The translations under genes were made by a program, and so were the position numbers. The notes under the pieces are model-generated. The model worked only from the letters and a program-made list of their open reading frames with translations. It did not search any database and was not told where the DNA came from. From Chloroflexota bacterium (GTDB lineage: Bacteria > Chloroflexota > Anaerolineae > Anaerolineales > Villigracilaceae), in the NCBI GenBank assembly GCA_016195815.1, contig JACPYX010000003.1, positions 1 to 64,000 on the forward strand: DNA of 64,000 nt. Direction: 5' to 3'. Of this stretch, positions 8,238-18,732 are shown piece by piece. Every line of letters starts with the position of its first letter. Within the stretch, counting starts at the first letter, position 1.

Positions 8238-9395
8238 TTATTTCTCTTCGCCAAACGCAACCACCACCATGTGCTGATTCAGGAAGCGCGGAACTGCACC
8301 TTCCCTGCCGGGAACGATCTGGCCCAAAGTATATCCGCCCGCAATCGGAACGCCCGTGCCTAGAATATCTTGAACGGCGGCGACTTCCGCACCGGGATTG
8401 GATTTTAGAAGCATCTGCCAGGCGATATCCACCAGCACAAGTGCAAACGAAGGTTTGACATCACCCAGCGCATGCAAGGCTTGCTGTGCAGCTTGTGTGG
8501 CTGCCTTCTCGCAGGAAGCCCGGCTTCCAACCAACAAGTAGGCGTCAATGCCATCTCGGACTGAGGCATTCATACGAAAACTGCCATCAGCTTCGACCCG
8601 GATCGGGGCGCGCACGAGCAGGTCTTCGCCCTGCTCCACGCCAAGCGGATATAAACGGGCAAGATAACTTAGCGGAGGGAAAGCCCAGTCGCGGGCGGGA
8701 TAGCCGAAGAGTTCCGCGTAGGTTTCCGAAGCCGGGCGCCCGTCAAGGGTCCGCAGCCAGAAGCCGCGCGAACGCGTCACGCGGAATTGTCTCCCGACCG
8801 AATCCCAGCCGTGACCGGAGCCAATCCCGACACGAATGTTTCCGCGCAAAATTGCAGCGGCCATACTTCCGGTGCCGGTCTGGTTTCCAGACATCTGATA
8901 AGTATTTCCGGTATGAAGATCGCCGCTGGAAAGTCCGCCGGCAAGGGGCAAATGATCCGGCGGAATGGATGCGCAAAATTGTTCGGCATCGCCGTTGAAT
9001 CCATCTGCAAATAAGAGCGAGGCTTTATTATCTTTTTTGAGACCCGCCAGGTGCATTAAAAGATTGGCAGTATCACGGGCAGATTGGGCATAACCGGGAA
9101 GCCAATGAGCCTCGGCTTGAAAATCGCCGCTCAACAAGGCAAGCACAACTGAATGCGGATGCTGGCCATCGCTTGTCAAGCCGGCAGGCGCGCTGAAACC
9201 GATCACAGGCGTGTCGCCTAATAGACTTGCAACGCCGCTTACGACTTCACGAGCCTGATATTGATTCGATGAGATCAGAATGCCAAGTCCGGGCGTTCCA
9301 ACGCCAAGGCGATTAAGCGCCTGATGCGCGGCTTGTAATCCGGCCTCACGTCCATCAAGGGCTTGCGCAGATCCAACAGCGGCATGTAAAGTCAT
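8238..9395 (-). CDS. FIST N/C domain sensory protein
   Basis: The 385-residue soluble protein has the FIST_N layout (alternating strands and helices, PVIGFSAPAGL, GGLSSGDLHTGNTYQ) followed by a FIST_C domain (VEADGSFRMNASVRDG, then the glycine-rich ending VPIAGGYTLGQIVP and FLNQHMVVVAFGE). FIST domains are thought to bind small ligands, perhaps amino acids, and to feed signal-transduction proteins. The gene lies 33 bp downstream of a large histidine kinase on the same strand, so the FIST protein may supply an input to that kinase; this is inferred from the frequent pairing of the families. A weak AGGA precedes the start. No membrane segment or signal peptide is seen. Confidence 0.88.
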   Translation of the reverse strand: MTLHAAVGSAQALDGREAGLQAAHQALNRLGVGTPGLGILISSNQYQAREVVSGVASLLGDTPVIGFSAPAGLTSDGQHPHSVVLALLSGDFQAEAHWLPGYAQSARDTANLLMHLAGLKKDNKASLLFADGFNGDAEQFCASIPPDHLPLAGGLSSGDLHTGNTYQMSGNQTGTGSMAAAILRGNIRVGIGSGHGWDSVGRQFRVTRSRGFWLRTLDGRPASETYAELFGYPARDWAFPPLSYLARLYPLGVEQGEDLLVRAPIRVEADGSFRMNASVRDGIDAYLLVGSRASCEKAATQAAQQALHALGDVKPSFALVLVDIAWQMLLKSNPGAEVAAVQDILGTGVPIAGGYTLGQIVPGREGAVPRFLNQHMVVVAFGEEK

Positions 9396-9428
9396 GAAGT
9401 CTTGTCCTAAATTGTCCGTGCTGGCAAA

Positions 9429-12400
9429 CTAATTCTCCGCAATCGGGACCGTGAAATGGAAGGTTGTCCCTTTACGAAATTCGCTTTCAAACCAAATACG
9501 CCCGCCCTGCATCTCAACCAGGCTCTTTGTGATGTTCAGACCCAAACCAGTGCCGGGCGCTTCACGCGCCTTTTGATCTTCGGAACGGAAAAATTTCTGG
9601 AATATTTTTTGCTGGTCCTCCGGATTAATTCCAATACCGTCATCTTTTACCCAGATATGCACCACTTTGCCCGCGCCGTCCGCGTCCCAACGATTGGCGG
9701 ATGTCTCGGCGCCGATCACAAGCACTCCACCTTCAGGTGTGTACTTGTTGGCATTGCTCACAAGATTGGTCAACACCTGCCCCAGGCGCGTGCGGTCACC
9801 CCAGACCATGGGCAGGCTGGCTGAAATCTCGGCGTGAACGGTTTGTTTCTTGTCTTCCATTTGTCGTTTGGTCGAGCGCACGACCTCTTCCACCAGGTCA
9901 TTGACACCCACGGGCTTGAAGTCAAGGCGCAATCGCCCGGCCTCGATTTTGGAATTATCATTCAAATCTGAAACCAGGGTAGACATACGTTCGACGTTTG
10001 AACGAATCGTATTCAAGAAATTCGATTGCATTTCATTGATCTGGCCCACTGCGCCGCCCGCCAGCAATTCGGTATATCCCTTAATGGAAGTCATCGGGTT
10101 CTTAAGCTCGTGCGCCACAAACGAAACAAACTCGCTCTTCGCCAAATTCGCGCGCTCGACTTCACCGTAAAGCTGCGCATTTGAAATCGCGATAGCGGCA
10201 TGATCGCTCAAGCGGTTGAGGAAGGTCAGGTCTTCCTGTGAATCACTGGTGCTTTCCAACATCACCAAACCGATAACGGACGCCTCGCGGCGGATCGGGA
10301 TCACGATCTGCGTGTGCGCGCCCGTCAGCAGCCCGCCTCCCGCGCCCGCATCCAACGATATCCTCTGCGGAAGTCCCGTTTCGACTGCATTTTTCAAGGC
10401 CGGTAAATTCAGCGGCATGGCTTGTTCCGTGTATCCGGCCAGGTTACCTTCGTAACCTTGTTGAGCCACGATCCGCAGCTTGCCGTCTTCCAACATGCCA
10501 ATCAAGCCCGCCTCAGCCCTGGACTGGCGCATGGCCCACTCAAGCGTGATGCGCATGGCGCGGTCCATTTCAAGGCTGGCGTTGAGTTCACGGTCAATGC
10601 GCTGCATGACTGAAAGTTCTTCCACGCGCGCGGCCAGTTCCTGATCGGTCAATGTGTATAAGCGCGCATTTTCCATGGCAACGGCGGCCTGGCCTGCAAA
10701 AGCTGTCAACAGAGTCTGGTCTTCTTCAACGAACGGCAACCCGTCACGGCGGTTGATCACCTCGACGACGCCCATTACATTGTCTTTGATCTGCAAAGGC
10801 ACAGCCAGCAAGGAGCGGGTCGTAAAGCCGGTCTGATGATCCGCATTGGCACTCCAGCCTTGTGAACGCTTGACATCATTTTCCATAACGGGGCCGCGGG
10901 TGTTTACCGCACGACCCACAATGCCGCTGCCGGGCGCAAGGCGTTGACCCAGCAGGTCTTTTGCCACGGGGCCAACTGTTACCTTGAAGATCAACTCACC
11001 TGTTTGTTCGTCCAACAGGAAGAGACTGCCCGCTTCGCAATTCAAGATACCCACTGCGCTCTCTAAAACGTTTTGGAGCAAAGGCTCCAGTTCCAGAGTG
11101 GACGTCAGCCGCCGCGTGACATCGTTCAGCGTGGAAAGTTGCCGGGCGCGCTGCTGGGTTTCCTGAAGCAGGCGCGCCTTCACAATCGCGCCCGCCGTCT
11201 GATTGGCAATGGCCTGCAAAAGTTCAAGCTGGCCGCGCGTATAGGCGATGGCCGGGTCGCGGCTGCCGACGCTCAATGCGCCAATCGATTCGGCGCCGGC
11301 ATTGAGCGGTACCCCCATCCAGGCATAAATGCCTTCGGTTTCAGGTGTCAAACCGCGGGATTGATTTTCGCGCAGATGATCCTGTGTCTGGATCGGGCGG
11401 CCTTTGCGGATGATCTCCGGCGCGAGACCGGTGTTGGGCGGGAAGGGAACGTTTTCGCGCACTGTAATTCGATCATTATTTTCCACAGCAAAACCATAGT
11501 AATAGTAATCATTATCTTTGTTGTAGAGCGTGATATGAAAATGAGAAGTCGGTATGATCTGCGCGGTCTGGGCGTAGATCAATTCCAAGACATCATCAAA
11601 GGTCACTGTTATGTTTACGCCCTGCGAGACGCGTGTCAGCGCATTCATTTCCTGCACGCGGCGCTCAAGGTTTGCGACTGTCTGTATTCGCTGGAATGCG
11701 ATGGAGGCCTGATCCGCCAGATTCTCCAAAAAGGTCAGGTCACGCGGCCCATAAGGCTGACCCGACAGCCGCGGGCCAAGCGCCAGCCAGCCAACGGCTT
11801 GTCCACGTGCCGGCAGGGCGGCAAACAGGCGGGCGCCCAGCAAAGCCAAACGCGTCTGTTCGAGTTTGAGGCTGGCGGGCAGGGACGCGCCATCCAGATA
11901 GAGCGGCAATTTTTCATTGGCAAAGTATTGCGCCAGTGGACTGCTGGATGAGAAACGAATGTCTGTGCTGGCGCGATTGTCATCCGCGGGCAGGGAAACA
12001 TATTGATCATTGAGCAGGTCGTAGGTGAAGATGTGGAGGCGGTTAGGCGTCAGCGTGGAGATGATCTGTTGGCGCAAGACCCGCCCAATGGCCGGAAGAT
12101 CGAGGGCGTTGGTCAAGTCATGGGTGAATTTCTGAAGGCTTTCCGCATAAACGCGCTGGCCGCGGAAAAAGGTCGCATCAACGAACCCTTGCAAGCGCAG
12201 GCGAATCGGGTCGAGCAGAATGGCGACCAGGAATACAAGGCCGCCGATCCAAATGGGATTGCTCGACGGCATCGCAAAGGAAAAGATCAAGCTAAGGCCG
12301 CTCACCAGTAATGCGTATCCGCCGACGATCAAAATAGAGAGCAAAAGATAAGTAACGCCCTGCCGCACCCAATCATCGGTACGCAGAAAGCGGAAGCGTA

Positions 12401-13409
12401 AAATAGTGTAACCAAGCGTAATTGGGAAAATGATGACCGGCACAAACATCATCGGTGTGAATGGCATAAATGAAGTCAATAGCCAGGCCGCGATCCAGCC
12501 AAACGAAAACAAGGCGCCTGTCAAGATCATGCGCGCTTGAGTCTTGACAACCGGAGATGGCGCTGTAAAACCGTAAAATACATTTATCAGCAGATAGGCA
12601 ATGCTGGCGAGACCTACAAAGTAATAGATGGCTTGCCAGGCAGCGATATAAGCTGTGGGGCTTGCGAAATTGAAGAGCGTGGTGTATGCGTAAGCAGATA
12701 ACGCAATGGCAAGAATATATCCAAACCAACGCAAGTAGGGACGCCGCGTGGCAATGCGCGATTCATGCGGGAAGGAGAGTGCAAGGTCGAGCAGGGCGCC
12801 GCCGACCAGCGCAAGACCAAGGGTCCAGATATAAGTCAGATAATGGGTGGTAAACAAGTCGAAGAGGGAACCGGTAACGATGCTCAAGGATGATGCAAAA
12901 AGCGCGAAGGCCCTCCCAGCAGACTCTGTGCGCCGCATTCCGAAAATCCATAAGCCGATAATCAGAAAGAATAAACTAATCACAGATGGGATCACAAAGT
13001 AAGCGGTCTGATCTTGTGGTGAAAATGCATTCAACTTCACTTCAAGAGTCTTCTGCTCGCCACTGGCGGCGCGGATACCAACCGGGATGGATTCCCCGGG
13101 GAAGAATCCGTTCAAGATTTTTTGTGCGTCAGCCGCGCTGTAAACGTTCACGCCGTTCACAGAGATTAACCGGTCGCCAAGTTTAACGCCTTGAGAATAA
13201 AGATCCCAGCCTGCGCCATCGCCCGCCGGGTTAGCTCCGTTGAAAACCAGAGTCTGCTCATAGAATTTCCCCAGGAAAGGCGTCTTCATCCAGGAAGTCG
13301 CAAAGAACAGCGCGAGAATAAAGACCGCCACCGCCAAAAGTTGATAAGCAACAACGGCTATCTGGAGGGCTTGGTTGAGAAGAATGTTGGATCGCTCGGA
13401 AGAAAACAT
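9429..13409 (-). CDS. Membrane histidine kinase with PDZ, multiple GAF, HisKA and HATPase domains
   Basis: From the ATG at 13407-13409 the product has 1326 residues; a TTG 48 bases further upstream is possible and neither start has a clear ribosome site. Order: one N-terminal membrane helix, a PDZ-like domain (VKLGDRLISVNGVNV), about eight membrane helices, four GAF-type domains (roughly residues 410-1090), then HisKA with the phosphoacceptor in FVAHELKNPMTSIKGY and an HATPase with DDGIGI and GTGLGLNI boxes. GAF domains bind small ligands or chromophores; PDZ suggests contact with an exported peptide or protein. No receiver domain is attached, and no response regulator is adjacent. The FIST gene lies 33 bp downstream and probably shares the transcript. 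Confidence 0.93.
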   Translation of the reverse strand: MFSSERSNILLNQALQIAVVAYQLLAVAVFILALFFATSWMKTPFLGKFYEQTLVFNGANPAGDGAGWDLYSQGVKLGDRLISVNGVNVYSAADAQKILNGFFPGESIPVGIRAASGEQKTLEVKLNAFSPQDQTAYFVIPSVISLFFLIIGLWIFGMRRTESAGRAFALFASSLSIVTGSLFDLFTTHYLTYIWTLGLALVGGALLDLALSFPHESRIATRRPYLRWFGYILAIALSAYAYTTLFNFASPTAYIAAWQAIYYFVGLASIAYLLINVFYGFTAPSPVVKTQARMILTGALFSFGWIAAWLLTSFMPFTPMMFVPVIIFPITLGYTILRFRFLRTDDWVRQGVTYLLLSILIVGGYALLVSGLSLIFSFAMPSSNPIWIGGLVFLVAILLDPIRLRLQGFVDATFFRGQRVYAESLQKFTHDLTNALDLPAIGRVLRQQIISTLTPNRLHIFTYDLLNDQYVSLPADDNRASTDIRFSSSSPLAQYFANEKLPLYLDGASLPASLKLEQTRLALLGARLFAALPARGQAVGWLALGPRLSGQPYGPRDLTFLENLADQASIAFQRIQTVANLERRVQEMNALTRVSQGVNITVTFDDVLELIYAQTAQIIPTSHFHITLYNKDNDYYYYGFAVENNDRITVRENVPFPPNTGLAPEIIRKGRPIQTQDHLRENQSRGLTPETEGIYAWMGVPLNAGAESIGALSVGSRDPAIAYTRGQLELLQAIANQTAGAIVKARLLQETQQRARQLSTLNDVTRRLTSTLELEPLLQNVLESAVGILNCEAGSLFLLDEQTGELIFKVTVGPVAKDLLGQRLAPGSGIVGRAVNTRGPVMENDVKRSQGWSANADHQTGFTTRSLLAVPLQIKDNVMGVVEVINRRDGLPFVEEDQTLLTAFAGQAAVAMENARLYTLTDQELAARVEELSVMQRIDRELNASLEMDRAMRITLEWAMRQSRAEAGLIGMLEDGKLRIVAQQGYEGNLAGYTEQAMPLNLPALKNAVETGLPQRISLDAGAGGGLLTGAHTQIVIPIRREASVIGLVMLESTSDSQEDLTFLNRLSDHAAIAISNAQLYGEVERANLAKSEFVSFVAHELKNPMTSIKGYTELLAGGAVGQINEMQSNFLNTIRSNVERMSTLVSDLNDNSKIEAGRLRLDFKPVGVNDLVEEVVRSTKRQMEDKKQTVHAEISASLPMVWGDRTRLGQVLTNLVSNANKYTPEGGVLVIGAETSANRWDADGAGKVVHIWVKDDGIGINPEDQQKIFQKFFRSEDQKAREAPGTGLGLNITKSLVEMQGGRIWFESEFRKGTTFHFTVPIAEN

Positions 13410-13587
13410 GCTATTAGGAAAGATTTTCGACGAACATACCCGGAAATCATCGGTCAATCAGAAAAATTGTACTCAGATTACATGGAAGAAGTATGCTACT
13501 TTCATAACAAAGCTCGCGGCTTGCTGCATAAACGCCAAACTTGCCGGCAGAAATCACCGTGAAAATCATAAACGGCATCCTGCAAAC

Positions 13588-13621
13588 AAAGCGGGGTGGA
13601 TCCTAAGGTCCACCCCGCTTT
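13588..13621 (-). terminator. Intrinsic terminator of gyrB
   Basis: GCGGGGTGGA (13591-13600) pairs perfectly with TCCACCCCGC (13609-13618) around an 8-base loop. Read on the minus strand the hairpin is followed by TTTGTTTG. It begins 17 bases after the gyrB stop codon. Confidence 0.88.
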
Positions 13622-13634
13622 ATTGATATGGCGA

Positions 13635-15566
<1,932 letters not shown>

Positions 15567-15618
15567 TCACCGCTATTGCATAGAAAAATTATTTCTCTGC
15601 AATCAACGATAGATCATG

Positions 15619-16611
15619 CTAAACCTGTTGTGTTGGCATGCTTGAACGCATTCGATCAAGCACAGTTTGCAGCCAGGCGGTCATATCGCTATAGTAAACA
15701 AAAGATGAGGCCAGCAGCGCAGTGGTGATAAATGCATGGCCGAGAATACCGACCAATGTCAGCCAGGAGTTATCGGGGGGAACCGCCCACAGAAGATTCG
15801 AGCCGATCCCAATTATGAGGACTGTCAGCACAAAAAGACTGCTGGATGGCATTATAAAACGCGACATTCGAAAACTGGCTATAATGGAATCTACCGCGTT
15901 TTGTTTGCGGACGAACATGCCGAATGACGAGAAGAAGATCGGCACGACCAGCCACATTGAAAGAAACCCCAAAAATAGCAGGACACCTTCTCCGATTAAC
16001 GGATTAAACATGTAGATAAGATATATGATGAAAGCGGCGGGTATGCCCAAGATCCAGAAAAGAAGCGACCAGATGAAGGAGTAGGCAAGCGTCTGAATCA
16101 GGGTGCGTCCCACAGATATCTGCGAATCTGATTTTGCAATGAGACCGGCAATCCAGCGAAAATACAATCCGCCAAGAATCCAGCCTGCAATCAGAAATAA
16201 AAAGATCAAACCATAAAAGTGGAAAACCGTATCCACCTGAAAAGTTAATGGCGCGCCCAATGGGGTTTGCGCCGAGCCTTTCCCGCTGATCAAACTGGGA
16301 AGGCCGATCGGAAAGGTACGCAGACTGCTGAATAGATTGACCTGGTTCAAAGATTCCTGAACCTGGTCCAACTTCTGGATGTCGGTGAGTGAGACGCCGC
16401 TGTCTGCAAACATCTTCTTGACATCGCCGAGTGTGGACAGAAATAATTGGGAAATACTGAGATGCGGACCGAGCCATAAAAACAGATCGAAAGCAAATGG
16501 CAAAAGAATAGCCGTGATATGCGCTGCAACTGTATCGAAGCCCGTTTTCAGCGACCTGATAATGCCAGGCGGAGGGGGTAAAAGCATAGTTTCATTTTTT
16601 TGCGATTCCAT
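15619..16611 (-). CDS. Multi-spanning membrane protein of unknown function
   Basis: I do not recognise a family in this 330-residue protein. It has a short polar N-terminus containing MLLPPPPGIIRSLKTGFD, an early hydrophobic helix, a soluble loop of about 90 residues, and then five or six membrane helices ending in FITTALLASSFVYYSDMTAWLQ. The helix-rich C-terminal half recalls DUF4013 or YIP1-like integral membrane proteins, but this is a guess. There is no Shine-Dalgarno; a promoter (TTGCAG-17-TAGAAT, 16621-16649) ends nine bases before the ATG, implying a transcript with almost no leader. It is divergent from the gene at 16724 and 70 bp upstream of gyrB on the same strand. Confidence 0.78.
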   Translation of the reverse strand: MESQKNETMLLPPPPGIIRSLKTGFDTVAAHITAILLPFAFDLFLWLGPHLSISQLFLSTLGDVKKMFADSGVSLTDIQKLDQVQESLNQVNLFSSLRTFPIGLPSLISGKGSAQTPLGAPLTFQVDTVFHFYGLIFLFLIAGWILGGLYFRWIAGLIAKSDSQISVGRTLIQTLAYSFIWSLLFWILGIPAAFIIYLIYMFNPLIGEGVLLFLGFLSMWLVVPIFFSSFGMFVRKQNAVDSIIASFRMSRFIMPSSSLFVLTVLIIGIGSNLLWAVPPDNSWLTLVGILGHAFITTALLASSFVYYSDMTAWLQTVLDRMRSSMPTQQV

Positions 16612-16620
16612 AGCCGTATG

Positions 16621-16649
16621 ATTCTACCATACCGAGGCAGGCACTGCAA
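16621..16649 (-). promoter_or_regulatory. Promoter of the 15619-16611 membrane protein
   Basis: On the minus strand TTGCAG (16644-16649) and TAGAAT (16621-16626) are 17 bases apart. The -10 box ends nine bases from the start codon, so the transcript would have a leader of only about three bases. Confidence 0.55.
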
Positions 16650-16710
16650 ATCTGTTCTACTTTTTAAGGAGATTAATCGGTCCCTCCGCCTTTCATTTGC
16701 ATAAATCGGG

Positions 16711-16716
16711 TAGAAT
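16711..16716 (+). promoter_or_regulatory. -10 box close to the start at 16724
   Basis: TAGAAT ends seven bases before the ATG at 16724. No clear -35 is present at the usual spacing. There is no Shine-Dalgarno before this ATG, so leaderless initiation is likely. Confidence 0.45.
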
Positions 16717-16723
16717 CCAGTTT

Positions 16724-17539
16724 ATGCAAGAGCAACAACGCTATTTTCCCGATGCCAATCGTGTTGGGGTGTTGGCGGCAGTCGTCCTGCTCACTTACGC
16801 ACTTAACCGTCTTGTAAAAGCGCCGGGCGTTACTCTAACCCTTGACCTCCCCGGTTTTTATTTTGCCTATCCTCTCACCCTCAGCACGGCCATGACTCTT
16901 ATGGCCTCCGGCCTGACCGCCACCGGCATGGACTGGCTTTTGCGCGGCCATCCCAGCCTGCAGGGCCGGCGCACCATCGAACACTGGCTTTTGCCAACGC
17001 TGACCGCTTTTATTCTGGGCATATTGCTCGACATTCTACCCGTTGGCCTTTCCTGGTGGATAGGCTTTGCGTTAAGCGCGGGTATTCTAATTTCCGTTTA
17101 TCTAGCCGAATACATCACTGTAGATCCCGGCGCATCGGCTTATCCAGTCGCTTCAGCAGGATTGGCCGCCCTCTCCTACGCGCTATTCTTTCTGCTGGTG
17201 ATTGCATTCCGCACAGCCGGGGCGCGCTTATTCGTGATCATCCCGGGAATTTTTCTTGCGGCCGGCCTCGTTTCACTGCGCACATTGCATCTGCGGTTAA
17301 GCGGCCGCTGGGAATATCCATGGGCGATAGGGATTGGGATCGTCTCCGCGCAGATCGCCGGAGGCTTGCATTACTGGCCTTTATCGCCCGTGCAATTCGG
17401 CCTGATCTTACTTGGCCCGCTATATGCGTTGACGACCCTTGCCTACAGCATCGGCGAAGACATCCCCGTGCGTCGTGCATTGGCCGAACCGGGTATCATC
17501 CTCGCGCTTTCATGGGGCACAGCCATTTTCCTTCGTTGA
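16724..17539 (+). CDS. Integral membrane protein of unknown function
   Basis: The 271-residue product (start ATG at 16724; an upstream TTG at 16697 would add nine residues but overlaps the promoter region) has about eight membrane helices. The first is VLAAVVLLTYALNRLV, and the others include GLSWWIGFALSAGILISVYL and PVQFGLILLGPLYALTTLAY. Conserved polar points include RTIEHWLLP and GLHYWPLSP. I do not recognise a family with certainty. Its stop codon overlaps the start of the JAMM protease gene (TGATG), so the two are translationally coupled and may act together at the membrane. That the protein anchors or is a substrate of the protease is inference. Confidence 0.8.
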   Translation: MQEQQRYFPDANRVGVLAAVVLLTYALNRLVKAPGVTLTLDLPGFYFAYPLTLSTAMTLMASGLTATGMDWLLRGHPSLQGRRTIEHWLLPTLTAFILGILLDILPVGLSWWIGFALSAGILISVYLAEYITVDPGASAYPVASAGLAALSYALFFLLVIAFRTAGARLFVIIPGIFLAAGLVSLRTLHLRLSGRWEYPWAIGIGIVSAQIAGGLHYWPLSPVQFGLILLGPLYALTTLAYSIGEDIPVRRALAEPGIILALSWGTAIFLR

Positions 17540-17970
17540 TGAAAATTAAGCGCGAATACTGGAATGCAATGCGCGACCATGTCGCGGCCAACGCACCGCT
17601 TGAAGCCTGTGGACTACTGGCAGGCAAAAACGATACAGTTGAGAAAATTTTCCTGATCGCGAATCAAGTTCAAAGTCCGGTCAGGTTTCGGATGAATCCA
17701 ACCGAGCAGCTACAGGCATTCAACTGGATCGAGTCAAATGGACTGGAATTGCTTTCTATTTTTCATTCGCATCCCGCGGGACCTGAAACGGCCTCCGTTA
17801 CCGACATCGAAGAGGCCGCCTATCCCGTTGTCCACATAATCTGGTCGCGGAACGCCGGCGCATGGCAGGCGCGCGGATTTTGGATTGAGGACATGCGCGT
17901 GACTGAAGTAACACTACGAATTACAGACAGTAACCATCCAGAATTTCCTGTGTTACCAGTCATGACTTAA
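17539..17970 (+). CDS. JAMM/MPN+ metallopeptidase
   Basis: This 143-residue cytoplasmic protein consists of one MPN domain. The full JAMM zinc-protease signature is present with exact spacing: Glu22 in LEACGLL, His76 and His78 in HSHP, Ser86 and Asp89 (H-x-H-x7-S-x2-D). JAMM enzymes cleave isopeptide or peptide bonds next to a small beta-grasp protein; bacterial stand-alone forms process sulfur carriers (Mec+ type) or ubiquitin-like proteins. No beta-grasp or ThiF-like partner is adjacent in the window. The start overlaps the stop of the membrane gene, and plsY follows 15 bp later, giving a three-gene operon. Confidence 0.9.
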   Translation: MKIKREYWNAMRDHVAANAPLEACGLLAGKNDTVEKIFLIANQVQSPVRFRMNPTEQLQAFNWIESNGLELLSIFHSHPAGPETASVTDIEEAAYPVVHIIWSRNAGAWQARGFWIEDMRVTEVTLRITDSNHPEFPVLPVMT

Positions 17971-17985
17971 CTTGGAGGAACACTT

Positions 17986-18660
17986 ATGCAAATGCTTATA
18001 AATGCCGGCCTTGTTGCCCTGGCGTATATTCTGGGTTCAATCCCCTTCGGCCTTTTGGTGGTGAGGGCAAGCACCGGCAAAGATATTCGCGATGTTGCGA
18101 GCGGTCGCACGGGCGGGACAAATGCCATGCGTGCTGCAGGCTTGGGCGCGGGTCTGGCAACCGCCCTGCTTGATATCCTCAAAGGGGCTGTTACAGTCTG
18201 GGCGGCACAAATCCTGACGGGCAACGATTGGGTCCGCATGTTGACGCCGATTGCCGCCATCCTCGGGCATAATTATTCGATCTTCCTGGCCGAACGTGAT
18301 GAGACCGGTAAACTGCGCCTGCGCGGCGGAGCGGGCGGCGCGCCGACCGTCGGCGGAGCGGTCGGGTTATGGTGGCCGTCTTTCTTCATTATCATTCCAG
18401 TTGGCGCGTTGATCTTCTTCGGCGTTGGCTACGCATCTGTAACGACAATCAGCGTGGCGCTGATTGCAACCGCCATTTTCACTGTCCGCTATTTCATGGG
18501 CACCTCACCCTGGCAGGATATTCTATACGGGGTCATTGCATTTCTTCTGTTGGTGTATGCCTTGCGCCCAAACATCAAAGCTCTGATGGAAGGCAGGGAA
18601 CGTTTTCATGGCTGGCGTCCATGGAAGAAGAAAGAAACAGAAGAAATAAAGGACGAATGA
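17986..18660 (+). CDS. plsY: Glycerol-3-phosphate acyltransferase PlsY
   Basis: PlsY transfers an acyl group from acyl-phosphate to glycerol-3-phosphate, the first step of phospholipid synthesis, in the inner membrane. The 224-residue product has about five to six helices and the family blocks YILGSIPFG, SGRTGGTNAMRA, LDILKG and ILGHNYSIF. Two active-site motifs deviate from the usual: motif 1 is SGRTGGTN rather than SGN-GATN, and motif 3 is GGAGGAPTVGG, in which the usual lysine of GGKG is alanine. The charged tail (RPWKKKETEEIKDE) is longer than normal. TTGGAGGAACAC precedes the start. A strong hairpin terminates the operon. Confidence 0.92.
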   Translation: MQMLINAGLVALAYILGSIPFGLLVVRASTGKDIRDVASGRTGGTNAMRAAGLGAGLATALLDILKGAVTVWAAQILTGNDWVRMLTPIAAILGHNYSIFLAERDETGKLRLRGGAGGAPTVGGAVGLWWPSFFIIIPVGALIFFGVGYASVTTISVALIATAIFTVRYFMGTSPWQDILYGVIAFLLLVYALRPNIKALMEGRERFHGWRPWKKKETEEIKDE

Positions 18661-18684
18661 CCACGGCTCTTGGTTTATAAGCAA

Positions 18685-18722
18685 CAATCCCGGCATAAAA
18701 CATGCCGGGATTGTTTTGTTTT
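18685..18722. terminator. Intrinsic terminator between plsY and the MBL gene
   Basis: CAATCCCGGCAT (18685-18696) and ATGCCGGGATTG (18702-18713) are perfect complements, followed by TTTTGTTTT on the plus strand and flanked by A-rich sequence on the other side. It lies between convergent genes and probably works in both directions. Confidence 0.9.
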
Positions 18723-18732
18723 ATAAAAAATG

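Noticed and set aside
17056-17538. Longer N-terminus for the JAMM protein
   Set aside because: It is an out-of-frame shadow of the membrane gene; the ATG at 17539 overlaps that gene's stop in the usual coupling arrangement.
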